Position numbers and translations under genes: made by a program
The notes under the pieces: generated by a model
Databases searched by the model: none
What the model saw: the letters and a program-made list of their open reading frames with translations, nothing else
Told to the model about the DNA's origin: nothing
NCBI GenBank assembly: GCA_030612585.1
Contig: JAUWNP010000002.1
Location: forward strand, 8,181 to 72,180
From: Anaerolineae bacterium
Lineage (GTDB): Bacteria; Chloroflexota; Anaerolineae; B4-G1
Direction: 5' to 3'
DNA: 64,000 nt
Part shown: one piece after another, positions 12,327 to 20,502 of the stretch
How the letters are laid out: each line of letters begins with the position of its first letter
How positions within the stretch are numbered: the first letter of the stretch is position 1

Positions 12327-13124
12327 TTAGCGCCCCAGGTAGCGCAGGCTGCACTCCAGGTATTCGAGGTCGTCCATCTCTAGCACGAGAGAAGGCTGGT
12401 TGGGCAGTGCCCGTAGAAGCGGCAGAACGTCCCGCTTGTAGTCAATCACCCCACCACAGAAGTCAAGCGATAGGTGCTCGTCGTAGGAGCCCCGATGGTT
12501 GTTCATGTGGCAATGCACCAGCCGGTGGCTGAGCCGCTCGATCCACATCTCCAGGGGCACATAATCGGTGAACAGGCGGACGTGGCCAACGTCGAGGCAG
12601 GCGCCCAGGTTGGGCGAGTTGACCCGATCCAGTATGTCGCCGATGATGTCCGGCTCCGGCTCCCACATGTTCTCCAGCACAATGACCACCCCACGCTTGG
12701 CAGCCTCCTCGGCCATCGGCCCCCAAAACTCTACCTGACCCTCAGTCCAACTGTAACGATAATCTGGACCATCCACGACGGGGCGATACACCTGGGGCAG
12801 GAACTGGGCGTGGAAGACGACGTTGCGCGCGCCCAGTTCGGCGGCTATGTCGAGGTTCAACATGAAACGCTCGCGGGTCACCGCCACGATGCGCCGGTCC
12901 GGGCTGGCGGGGGCCATGTCGATGAAAGCGCCGTGGATGGCGAGATCGCCTTCGAACCCTCGCAACAGGGCCTTGTGCTGATCGAGTAACTCGCGCCACC
13001 CACTATCCAGCAAATCGGTATCGTAACCATAGACCTGGAGTTCCAACCCCACGCCATGAGCCTGAGCCAGTTCACAATGTCGCGTGATGTCCCTCTGATA
13101 AGTGCCAAGCAGTATACGCTCCAT
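12327..13124 (-). CDS. Sugar phosphate isomerase/epimerase (AP endonuclease 2-like TIM barrel)
   Basis: 265 residues, within the usual 250-290 for the family. Xylose isomerase-like TIM barrels isomerise or epimerise sugars or inositol derivatives with a divalent metal bound by Glu, Asp and His side chains. Candidate ligands seen are the Glu in VIVLENMW, the Asp/His in CLDVGHVRLF, the HCHMNNH segment and the terminal LVLEMDDLE. The substrate cannot be read from sequence. The start ATG 13124 is preceded by GGAAGGGAG. It lies downstream of purB and the metallophosphoesterase fragment on the same strand but has its own promoter. Confidence 0.8.
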   Translation of the reverse strand: MERILLGTYQRDITRHCELAQAHGVGLELQVYGYDTDLLDSGWRELLDQHKALLRGFEGDLAIHGAFIDMAPASPDRRIVAVTRERFMLNLDIAAELGARNVVFHAQFLPQVYRPVVDGPDYRYSWTEGQVEFWGPMAEEAAKRGVVIVLENMWEPEPDIIGDILDRVNSPNLGACLDVGHVRLFTDYVPLEMWIERLSHRLVHCHMNNHRGSYDEHLSLDFCGGVIDYKRDVLPLLRALPNQPSLVLEMDDLEYLECSLRYLGR

Positions 13125-13148
13125 AGCATCTCCCTTCCCTATTTGTCA

Positions 13149-13177
13149 ATTGTACACCATCACGACGTAGTGAGCAA
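13149..13177 (-). promoter_or_regulatory. Promoter of the isomerase gene
   Basis: On the minus strand TTGCTC (13177-13172) and TACAAT (13154-13149) are separated by 17 bp, about 25 bp before the ATG. It overlaps the end of the metallophosphoesterase fragment, and the truncation may have created it. Confidence 0.5.
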
Positions 13178-13258
13178 ATCGGCGGTGTGGCTGACCGTCA
13201 GAACAGCACGCAGGGCCTCGCCGTTGCCGTGGATGTCGGCCAAGACAGCGAGCCTCAT
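13160..13258 (-). pseudogene. Metallophosphoesterase N-terminal fragment coupled to purB
   Basis: A 32-codon frame starting at ATG 13258, overlapping the purB TGA by two bases (ATGA arrangement). It encodes MRLAVLADIHGNGEALRAVL, the unmistakable start of a calcineurin-like phosphoesterase (the DIHGN metal motif). The next dozen residues are unrelated and a stop follows. Intact members are about 240 residues. The rest of the gene was deleted, and the isomerase promoter now occupies the break. Confidence 0.75.
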
Positions 13259-14676
13259 GGTGCATCTATCCCAACGTGTTCGCGAATCGCGGCCGCCATC
13301 TGACGCGCCCGCTCCGGCGCGTCGCCGACGTGACCGGTGGCATCGAGTAACTCGCGCACGCGGCCGGCGGGCAGGTAACGTAGTACCTCCGGGTCGTCGG
13401 CCAACCGGCCGGCCAGTGGGTTGGGCTTCCCTCGCTGCACATCATTCCAGGCGGCCATTGCGTGCCCCCGGATAACCTCGTGCATAGCCTGGCGGCCGGC
13501 CCCGGCCCGTGCCAGTTCCATCAGCAACCGCTCGGTGGCGGCGAAGGTGCCATAAGTAGCCAGGTTGCGAGCCACGGCCTCGTCGTGGACGCGCAAGCCC
13601 CGTAGGATGCGGTGGGCACGGCGCAGCAGTTCGTCGCTTGCCAAGAACGCATCCGGCAGAATCATGCGGCGGTTGGCCGAATCGTCCAGCGTGCGCTCCA
13701 GCAAGGAGTGGGCCGCGTTGTCCCAGGCCACGCGGGCCAGCGCGGCGACGTACCTGGCCAGGCTGTCCATGTTCTCCGCGTGGATCGGGTTGCGCTTGAA
13801 GGGCATCGCGGACGAGCCCACCTGCCGCGCCCCGAAGGGTTCGCTCCATTCCCCGACTGGCGGCGATTGCAGCAGCCGCAGGTCGAAACTGAAGCGGTAG
13901 AGCGAGGCTGCCAGCCCTGCCAGCGCCGCCAACACGCGGTAGTCCTGCTTGCGCGGGTAGACCTGGGTGGCGACTGGGAAGGCATCCAACCCCAGTTCCG
14001 CCATCACGCGTCCCTCCAGTTCGGTGGGGGCCATCCCAGTGCCAGCCAACAGTTGGGCATAGGAGGCAGCGGTGCCCACCGCGCCCTTGATCCCCTTGCC
14101 CCGGATGCTGGCCCGCACGCGACGGAGTTCAATGTAGTCCTCCAGCAGGTCCTGGCCGTAGGTCGCCAGCCGGTAGCCTACTGTGGTGGGCTCGGCAGGC
14201 TGGAGATGGGTGAAGCCCATGCACACCTGGCCTGCGCGGGCCTCAATGAGGTCGGCCAGGGCCAAAAGCAGCGCGTGCAGCCGCTCCAGCAGCAGGTCGA
14301 GCGATGCGCGGATGCGCAGCGCGTCACCGTTGTCCTGGATATCGGCACTGGTAGCCCCCAGGTGGAGCACCGGCCCGCCGACAGGGCACTGCGCAGCGAA
14401 GCAACGAATCTCGGCCATCAAGTCGTGGTGGATCTGCGCCTCGATCTCGGCGGCGCGGGCCAGGTCCACGTCAGCCTCGTGCGCCCGCAGGTCGGCCAGT
14501 TGCTCGGCCGTGACCAATCCGGCCTGGTGCTGCGCGGTGGCCAGCGCAACCCACACGCGCCGCCAGAGCCGCCGCTTGTGCACTTCGCTCCAAATCGCCC
14601 GCATCTCCTCGGAGCCGTAGCGCCAGGTGAAAGGAGAGAGGTATGTTTCGTGAGTGAATTGGGTTTCCGGTTTCAT
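13255..14676 (-). CDS. purB: Adenylosuccinate lyase
   Basis: 473 residues, normal for the family. It cleaves SAICAR to AICAR and adenylosuccinate to AMP in purine synthesis. Seen: HLGATSADIQDN near residue 105, GFTHLQPAEPTT (catalytic His region) near residue 155, and the signature GSSAMPFKRNP with the catalytic Ser, near residue 285. ATG 14676 is preceded by GGAGG. The dialect (MKPETQFTHETYLSPF) resembles the longer PurB type found in Chloroflexota and eukaryotes. No other purine gene is nearby. Its stop overlaps the ATG of the metallophosphoesterase fragment. Confidence 0.95.
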   Translation of the reverse strand: MKPETQFTHETYLSPFTWRYGSEEMRAIWSEVHKRRLWRRVWVALATAQHQAGLVTAEQLADLRAHEADVDLARAAEIEAQIHHDLMAEIRCFAAQCPVGGPVLHLGATSADIQDNGDALRIRASLDLLLERLHALLLALADLIEARAGQVCMGFTHLQPAEPTTVGYRLATYGQDLLEDYIELRRVRASIRGKGIKGAVGTAASYAQLLAGTGMAPTELEGRVMAELGLDAFPVATQVYPRKQDYRVLAALAGLAASLYRFSFDLRLLQSPPVGEWSEPFGARQVGSSAMPFKRNPIHAENMDSLARYVAALARVAWDNAAHSLLERTLDDSANRRMILPDAFLASDELLRRAHRILRGLRVHDEAVARNLATYGTFAATERLLMELARAGAGRQAMHEVIRGHAMAAWNDVQRGKPNPLAGRLADDPEVLRYLPAGRVRELLDATGHVGDAPERARQMAAAIREHVGIDAP

Positions 14677-14781
14677 TGGCTAAACCTCCACCAGGGGTTA
14701 GGGGCCAGGGACTGGGGACTAGGATTTCATGTCTTCGAGGGGAATTGTACACCAGGTTGAGACGGAGGGGAAGTGGGTGTT

Positions 14782-14810
14782 TTGCCACGCGGCGCGTTAT
14801 GGCATATAAT
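14782..14810 (+). promoter_or_regulatory. Promoter of the PocR-kinase operon
   Basis: TTGCCA at 14782-14787, 17-bp spacer, TATAAT at 14805-14810. The transcript would have a leader of about 140 nt before the kinase gene; no riboswitch or terminator was recognised in that leader. Confidence 0.6.
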
Positions 14811-14958
14811 AAGCATAGATTCGCGCCATGGTCAGCCTCCAAGATTGCTGTGGGCAGTCTCTGACCGAACCGCTCCGTGACTCACTAGCAAGGATGCATT
14901 AGGATTCATAGTTCATGAGAAAAAAATGGCGAAAGGATAATGCCGGTAGGGGAGAAGC

Positions 14959-16851
14959 ATGAATCATAGAAAGACAGACACTGGAACCAAGAATTCGAGA
15001 TTTGAACGGTTGTTTGGCGACCTTGAGACTTTCGATTTGATCCTAGCCCGGGTTCTGCGGTATTGGGGGTCACAAGGGACAGTTATTCCTAGAGACCAAC
15101 CTCGTTACTTACTTGATGACAAAAGCACTCATGCTCACTTCTGTCAAATAGTTCGGTCCCTTGAGGGCGGAAAAGAGATTTGCTGGAAGTGTGACCTTGA
15201 GCATGCTGAAAAAGCAGCCCAAGCGGAAAGAGCTATAGACTATGTCTGTGATAATGGGCTGCTTGATGTTGCTGTACCGATTATGGTGCGTGGAGAATCT
15301 CTTGCCACGATCTTTTTCGGGCAACGTCGTGTCTCAGACGATCCTGATTTTGAAACTGAAGCAATGAGAAAACTCCGTCGCGCCGAGAAGAGATTAGGGC
15401 TTCAACCTGGCGATCTGCAAGAGCCTTGGGAAAAGGTCGATACGCTGACTCGTGCAGAGATTGAACAAGCAAAGGCTGATGTAGAAACGATCGCCAAGTT
15501 CATCGCAGAGATAATGTCCGAGCGCGAAGGGCTACAGATCAAGTCCAAGCGTTCCGCCGGGTTAAAAGCTGAGATTGATAAACTCTCATTGACCAATCTT
15601 TCAAGGACCCAGCCTCTCAAGAGTTTTTGGCAAGTCTTACATGACATTTTTCCCGAGGTATGTTTGATCTTGAACATTCAAGATGGTGTGCTACTGCGAG
15701 AACATCCAGACAAAGAGGACATATTCATTATTGAGACACAGTATCCATTAACAGAGAGAAGGCAGCAAGACTTATATCCCATTCCCAGGTCTAAGTGGCA
15801 AGACCTCGTTCAATATGGTGTGACTTATGTCACGAATTTGGAGACGTTTGGTGAGCGATACGAGTTGCACCCACCATTCAACGAATCGGCCCTTGTGCAT
15901 CCACAAGAAGCGGAGATTGTTACCATCCCAATTCAGATTGATCGTTTTCGGGACATCAGGGTTATTTTAATGCTGGCAAGTCTCCCCCCGCCGAAATCAC
16001 CAGAGTTAGCAGCCTGGCTGCCGCTTCATAAACAACTCGATTTGTTCCAAATGTTAGCTTCTAGCCTCAAGCTCTCTTATAGTGCTGTCCTGCGTTACTA
16101 TGAAAGATTTGTGTACGAAGAAGATCGCAGGCAATACATCCAGGACACAACGCATCAATTGATCGGCCCGCTGAGTGGTTTAAGAGCCCACTGTGAGAAC
16201 TTGCTCCGTGGGCGTCTGTCAGTTGAACGTGGTAAAAGAGTTTTGGAAACATTGGTTGAGCAAGCAGGATTGCTCCAACGGTATGCAGAGAATTTCGGCC
16301 TTGCTGCCAGAAGTGGAAAGTCAATCTTCGATCCCTCAGAATTTCGTCCAAAGTTGTGCAAGCCTGAACAATTGGTAAAAATTCTGATTAAATGTACAAA
16401 AAGCTTCCAGGGACTGGCAAAGAGCAAAGATATTAAAGGTCCTTCAGTGAATGAGTGGAGCTTCCGGCAGTTTTCGCCTTTGCTGCTTGATGAAAAACTC
16501 TTTGAGATTCTAATACTCAACCTCTACGACAACGCTGTCAAGTATTCGTACGAGTCTGCGCCAATCACCATTATAGGTCATGTGCTGGATGGAAAGGTGG
16601 AAATCGAGATCACTAACCATGGTATACCGTTGAAACCTGACAAAGTTGAAATGATCTTCCGACAATACACTCGTTCGCCAGAGGCAGAGCGATTCGCGCC
16701 GATAGGAACCGGCATTGGGCTTTTTATCTGCAATCAGATTGCCAAGCTGCACAAGTGGACTATCCGAGCATTGCCATCAAAGAGAAGCCAATACGGTAAC
16801 GAAGTCAAGTTTATCATCACAATGCCAATTGCCAAGGAGCAATTTGGATAA
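14959..16851 (+). CDS. PocR-domain sensor histidine kinase
   Basis: 630 residues, soluble, with no membrane segment seen. Residues about 20-180 match a PocR ligand-binding domain (FCQIVRSLEGGKEICWKCD, then CDNGLLDVAVPIMVRGESL and TIFFGQ); PocR domains are thought to bind small hydrocarbon derivatives such as propanediol. Residues about 200-375 look like a GAF-type domain. The kinase core has an H-box with His399 (DTTHQLIGPLSG), an N-box near 520 (LNLYDNAVKYSYES) and a G-box near 582 (GTGIGLFICN). It should autophosphorylate and pass phosphate to the receiver protein encoded 38 bp downstream. Base use is AT-richer than the flanking genes, suggesting transfer. The start ATG is preceded by GGGGAGAAGC. 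Confidence 0.85.
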   Translation: MNHRKTDTGTKNSRFERLFGDLETFDLILARVLRYWGSQGTVIPRDQPRYLLDDKSTHAHFCQIVRSLEGGKEICWKCDLEHAEKAAQAERAIDYVCDNGLLDVAVPIMVRGESLATIFFGQRRVSDDPDFETEAMRKLRRAEKRLGLQPGDLQEPWEKVDTLTRAEIEQAKADVETIAKFIAEIMSEREGLQIKSKRSAGLKAEIDKLSLTNLSRTQPLKSFWQVLHDIFPEVCLILNIQDGVLLREHPDKEDIFIIETQYPLTERRQQDLYPIPRSKWQDLVQYGVTYVTNLETFGERYELHPPFNESALVHPQEAEIVTIPIQIDRFRDIRVILMLASLPPPKSPELAAWLPLHKQLDLFQMLASSLKLSYSAVLRYYERFVYEEDRRQYIQDTTHQLIGPLSGLRAHCENLLRGRLSVERGKRVLETLVEQAGLLQRYAENFGLAARSGKSIFDPSEFRPKLCKPEQLVKILIKCTKSFQGLAKSKDIKGPSVNEWSFRQFSPLLLDEKLFEILILNLYDNAVKYSYESAPITIIGHVLDGKVEIEITNHGIPLKPDKVEMIFRQYTRSPEAERFAPIGTGIGLFICNQIAKLHKWTIRALPSKRSQYGNEVKFIITMPIAKEQFG

Positions 16852-16889
16852 GACGCCAGTGATAAACATATTCATTAAGGAGAAGGACA

Positions 16890-17291
16890 ATGGTCAAACA
16901 TACAATTCTGTACGTTGAAGATGAACAGTGGGTGATGGGGGGTATAATTGATAGTCTTTCCCTTGACTACAATGTTCTCACAGCGCGCAATGGTGACCAA
17001 GCTTTAGCCCTTATTGAGTCTGGAAAACACAAGATTGACTTGATCGTATTGGATATCATGATGCCTCCAGGAAGGAGGATTCAGAATACACATCAAGGAC
17101 GCACTTCAGGAGTTGAGTTTGCTCGGATAGTGCTTGAGGAACAAGAACGTGAAATCCCTATCATATGCTACACCGTTGTAAATGACTGGAAAGTGCATGA
17201 CGAACTCAAGCAGATCGGTGTCAAAGAGATAGTCTCGAAGAAAGAACTCCCAAGTGAGCTTGAGAGGATCATCAAGAAATACCTGCGCTAA
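16890..17291 (+). CDS. Single-domain response regulator
   Basis: 133 residues, only a receiver domain. Phospho-acceptor Asp55 lies in LIVLDIMMP, the acidic pair is E10-D11 in LYVEDEQW, the conserved Thr follows in IICYTVV and the Lys in IVSKKELP. A Gly/Arg/Gln-rich insertion of about 13 residues follows the MMPP loop, longer than usual. There is no output domain, so it must act through a partner protein or as a phosphate sink. AAGGAGAAGG precedes the ATG. The gene pairs with the upstream kinase and the downstream HEAT protein. Confidence 0.9.
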   Translation: MVKHTILYVEDEQWVMGGIIDSLSLDYNVLTARNGDQALALIESGKHKIDLIVLDIMMPPGRRIQNTHQGRTSGVEFARIVLEEQEREIPIICYTVVNDWKVHDELKQIGVKEIVSKKELPSELERIIKKYLR

Positions 17292-17335
17292 TTTCAGGAC
17301 ATCAAGTGACGGGCAAAGGCAAAGGAAAGAGGAAA

Positions 17336-18280
17336 ATGAACCGACTAAAGTACTGTTGCTTACTTGGTGGAACAATCCTGTTTGGAATGGCGGTTTTATT
17401 GCTGCCCCTCTTTGTTCTACCGAGTTCAGCATCATTCCAATACGGAGATACTTCGACTTTGGTTACTGCCAGCACACCACGTGCAACGGCTACACTCACT
17501 CTGACCACTACAATTACTGCAAATACTACACCAGAGGCAACTCCAACCCAGCCTCCTTCACCGCTGGATTCTGGTACCTATGAAACACTGATATCTCATT
17601 TTGAGAAAGTTTCAACTGAAGTTCTTGACATAGCCAAGTGGGTTGTTATCCTAGTCGGTGGGCTGGGAGGCGCATCGGGGATCATCGGATCCTATCTTAC
17701 CATTGGTAGTAGAAAGAAAATAGAAGATCTCGAGAAAGAAATAGCAACTCTAGAATCCCGAACAGGACGGCTCATAGGGGAGATTGAAGAAGGATATAAG
17801 CTTCTACAAGACGCAACAAATCGGATGCGCTATGTCCTTGAGTTAAGGGACAGTAATTATGAGGTTCGGGTCCGCGCCGTGCAGCAACTCGGGGCTAGCA
17901 ATGATATTGCGGCAGTTTCTTATCTAGTGGAAGCGTTGGAAAAAGACCATTCTCTGAACGTGCGAGCAGAAGCAGCATGGGGTCTTGGGCAACTCCTCGC
18001 TAGCGGTAAAGAGCGCCAAACATTGAGAAAAGGGTTACAATCTCTGGTAAAGTCAACCAAGCATAAGAGCGATAAAGTTAGAAGGGCGGCCGTCGAGGCA
18101 CTAGATACCCTTGTTTGCAGCGGTGTTCGGTTAACATACTCCACTGTTCAAAAATTACATGAGATTGTTGAGGTTGATGAATCTGATAGTGTTATCAAAG
18201 CGACCAAGGACGCTCTCGAACATATAAAGCAGCAGCGTGAAGGCACTCTTAATTCCCAGAACAGAGAACAGGAGTCCTAA
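17336..18280 (+). CDS. HEAT-repeat membrane protein of the PocR-kinase operon
   Basis: 314 residues. The order is: a membrane segment at residues 5-28, a Thr-rich extracytoplasmic linker, a second membrane segment near 101-120 (WVVILVGGLGGASGIIGSYL), a coiled coil at about 125-158, then HEAT/PBS-like helical repeats to the end (VRVRAVQQLGASNDIAAVSYL, VRAEAAWGLGQLL, VRRAAVEALDTL). The repeats face the cytoplasm and could bind the receiver protein. The ATG at 17336, preceded by GGAAAGAGG, is preferred over a GTG at 17306. It is 44 bp after the receiver gene and shares its AT-rich base use. It is not a known family by name; the role as output module is inference. Confidence 0.75.
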   Translation: MNRLKYCCLLGGTILFGMAVLLLPLFVLPSSASFQYGDTSTLVTASTPRATATLTLTTTITANTTPEATPTQPPSPLDSGTYETLISHFEKVSTEVLDIAKWVVILVGGLGGASGIIGSYLTIGSRKKIEDLEKEIATLESRTGRLIGEIEEGYKLLQDATNRMRYVLELRDSNYEVRVRAVQQLGASNDIAAVSYLVEALEKDHSLNVRAEAAWGLGQLLASGKERQTLRKGLQSLVKSTKHKSDKVRRAAVEALDTLVCSGVRLTYSTVQKLHEIVEVDESDSVIKATKDALEHIKQQREGTLNSQNREQES

Positions 18281-18369
18281 TGAGAAAAACGCCTCTTCGC
18301 ATCTCAGCGGGCATGGTCAGGAGATCGGCCATGGCAAGGGCATCATAGAAGAGAGGAGGAAGCCGCCGT

Positions 18370-20502
18370 ATGGCAGATTATCGCATCCGTGAACATCCCA
18401 TCCTCCCAGTCGAAGAGCGACCGGTATTCGAGTTCTACTGGCAAGGCCAGGCGATGAAAGCCCGCGAGGGAGAGACCATCGCCTCGGCCCTTTTCGCGAA
18501 CGGTGCGCGCATCTTTGGCCACCACGAGAAGGATGGTGCGCCCCAGGGCATCTTTTGCGCCAACGGCCAGTGCGCCCAGTGCGCGGTGATGGCGGATGGA
18601 CTGCCCGTAAAGTCCTGCATGGTGCTGGTGCAGCCGGGCATGCGGGTCGAGCCGCTGGAAGGACGGCCTGCGCTGCCAGAGGTCGAAAGCGTGCCCCTAA
18701 TGCGACCTGTCGAGACCGTCGAGGTGGAGTGTCTCATCATCGGCGGCGGACCGGCGGGCCTGTCGGCGGCCATCGAACTGGGCAAGACCGGCGTGCGCAC
18801 CCTCGTCGTGGACGACAAACACCGCCTGGGAGGCAAACTGGTCCTCCAGACCCACAAGTTCTTCGGCTCGATTGACGCTTGCTACGCCGGCACGCGAGGG
18901 ACCGACATCGCCACCAACCTGGAACAGGGAGTGCGCCAGTTCGAGAACGCCCAGGTCTGGCTCAATACGACCGCCCTGGCCGTCTTCTCCGACCGCAAGG
19001 TTGGCGTCCTACGGCAGGGGCACTACGTCGTCGTCCAACCCCACGTCTTGCTGGTGGCGACCGGCGCGCGGGAGAAATCGCTGGCCTTCAAGGGAAACAC
19101 GCTGCCGGGGGTCTATGGCGCGGGCGCCTTCCAGACGCTGGTCAACCGCGACCTGGTGAGGCCGACCGAACGGCTGTTCATCGTCGGCGGGGGGAACGTC
19201 GGCCTCATCGCGGGCTACCACGCCCTCCAGGCCGGCATAGAAGTCGTCGGCCTGTGTGAGGCGCTGCCGGATTGCTCCGGCTACAAGGTGCACAAGGACA
19301 AACTGGCCCGCCTGGGCGTCCCCATCTACACCTCCCACACCGTCCTCAACGCGAACGGGGAGCGGGAGGTAGAGTCGGTGACCATCGCCCGGATAAACGA
19401 GTACTGGCGGCCCATCCCCGGCACGGAGAAGACCTTTAAGTGCGATACCGTCTTGGTCGCCGTGGGGCTGGACCCGGTAGACGAGTTCATCCACAAAGCG
19501 CAGGAGTTCGGTCTGCCGGTCTTCGCGGCGGGGGACGCGGAGGAGATCGCCGAGGCGTCGGCGGCGATGTTCACCGGCCGCATCCGGGGACTGGAGATCG
19601 CCCGCAGCCTGGGGCGGGACGTGGGCGAGATACCACAGGAATGGTACACCACCGCCGAAATCCTCAAGTCCCGCCCCGGCGCGGTCGTCACCGAGGACAT
19701 CCCGGAGATAGAGGAAGGAGTCTTCCCCGTGCTCCACTGCGCCCAGGAGATCCCCTGCAACCCCTGCACCTCCGTCTGTCCTCAGGAGTGTATCCTCATC
19801 GAGGAAAGCGACATCCGGGGCTTGCCGGAGTACGTGGGGGAGGGCTGCACCGGCTGTGCCCAATGCGTCGCCGTGTGCCCGGGGCTGGCGATCACGCTGG
19901 TGGACTACCGCAAGGACCCCGAGCACCCCACGGTCACGATCCCCTACGAGTTCGCCGCCGACTCCATCCACGCGGGGGATGTGGTGACGGTGCTGGACAC
20001 TGAGGGGGCGGTGTTGGGCAACGTAGAGGTGGTGAAGGTGCAGTCACCGAAGTTCGCCGACCGCGCCTGCATGGTGCGGGTGCGAGCGGTCCGGGAGTAC
20101 GCCCGTCGCATCGCGGGCATTCGCGTCCAGGAGCCGTCGGTGGCGGAGCCTCTCGCGCGTCCCGTGGAGCGCATCGCCGACGACGAGATATTGTGCCGCT
20201 GCGAGCGAGTGACGGCGGGGGAGATCCGCGCGCTCATCCGGGCCGGTGCGCGGGATATGAACCACGTCAAGGCAGTGACGCGGGCCGGGATGGGGGCCTG
20301 CGGCAGCAAGACCTGCACCAACCTGATCAAGCGGCTGTTCCGCGAGGAAGGGATCCCGCCGGAGCAGATGACGGAGAATACGCGAAGACCGCTATTCATC
20401 GAGGTGCCGCTGGGGGCCTTCGCCGGCGTCGTCACCGGAGAGGGACCGTCCGAGGAGGCTCCGGTGGTGCACGCGACGGATGTGCACGAGGGAGGATTGT
20501 GA
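18370..20502 (+). CDS. Multi-cofactor FAD/NAD oxidoreductase (opine or hydroxyproline dehydrogenase alpha-type)
   Basis: 710 residues with an ordered set of redox modules: an N-terminal [2Fe-2S] domain (CANGQCAQC, CMVLVQ), an FAD Rossmann motif (IIGGGPAGLSAA, near 120), an NAD-type motif (IVGGGNVGLIAG, near 275), two [4Fe-4S] motifs near 460 and 495 (CNPCTSVCPQEC, CTGCAQCVAVCPG) and a BFD-like [2Fe-2S] domain near 608-650 (CRCERV, GACGSKTC). The same modules, usually on separate subunits, occur in opine oxidases, hydrogen cyanide synthases and D-hydroxyproline dehydrogenases. It probably takes electrons from the next gene's flavoprotein and passes them to a quinone or ferredoxin. The stop overlaps the next ATG (ATGA). 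Substrate unknown. Confidence 0.85.
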   Translation: MADYRIREHPILPVEERPVFEFYWQGQAMKAREGETIASALFANGARIFGHHEKDGAPQGIFCANGQCAQCAVMADGLPVKSCMVLVQPGMRVEPLEGRPALPEVESVPLMRPVETVEVECLIIGGGPAGLSAAIELGKTGVRTLVVDDKHRLGGKLVLQTHKFFGSIDACYAGTRGTDIATNLEQGVRQFENAQVWLNTTALAVFSDRKVGVLRQGHYVVVQPHVLLVATGAREKSLAFKGNTLPGVYGAGAFQTLVNRDLVRPTERLFIVGGGNVGLIAGYHALQAGIEVVGLCEALPDCSGYKVHKDKLARLGVPIYTSHTVLNANGEREVESVTIARINEYWRPIPGTEKTFKCDTVLVAVGLDPVDEFIHKAQEFGLPVFAAGDAEEIAEASAAMFTGRIRGLEIARSLGRDVGEIPQEWYTTAEILKSRPGAVVTEDIPEIEEGVFPVLHCAQEIPCNPCTSVCPQECILIEESDIRGLPEYVGEGCTGCAQCVAVCPGLAITLVDYRKDPEHPTVTIPYEFAADSIHAGDVVTVLDTEGAVLGNVEVVKVQSPKFADRACMVRVRAVREYARRIAGIRVQEPSVAEPLARPVERIADDEILCRCERVTAGEIRALIRAGARDMNHVKAVTRAGMGACGSKTCTNLIKRLFREEGIPPEQMTENTRRPLFIEVPLGAFAGVVTGEGPSEEAPVVHATDVHEGGL

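Noticed and set aside
14690..14730. GGGACTGGGGACT-like sequence upstream of purB as a terminator or riboswitch
   Set aside because: It is G-rich and repetitive but forms no convincing hairpin and matches no riboswitch I know.
20193..20501. Upstream extension of the flavoprotein at 20502
   Set aside because: It lies inside the conserved BFD-type domain of the preceding gene in another frame; the ATGA overlap and GGAGGA support 20502.
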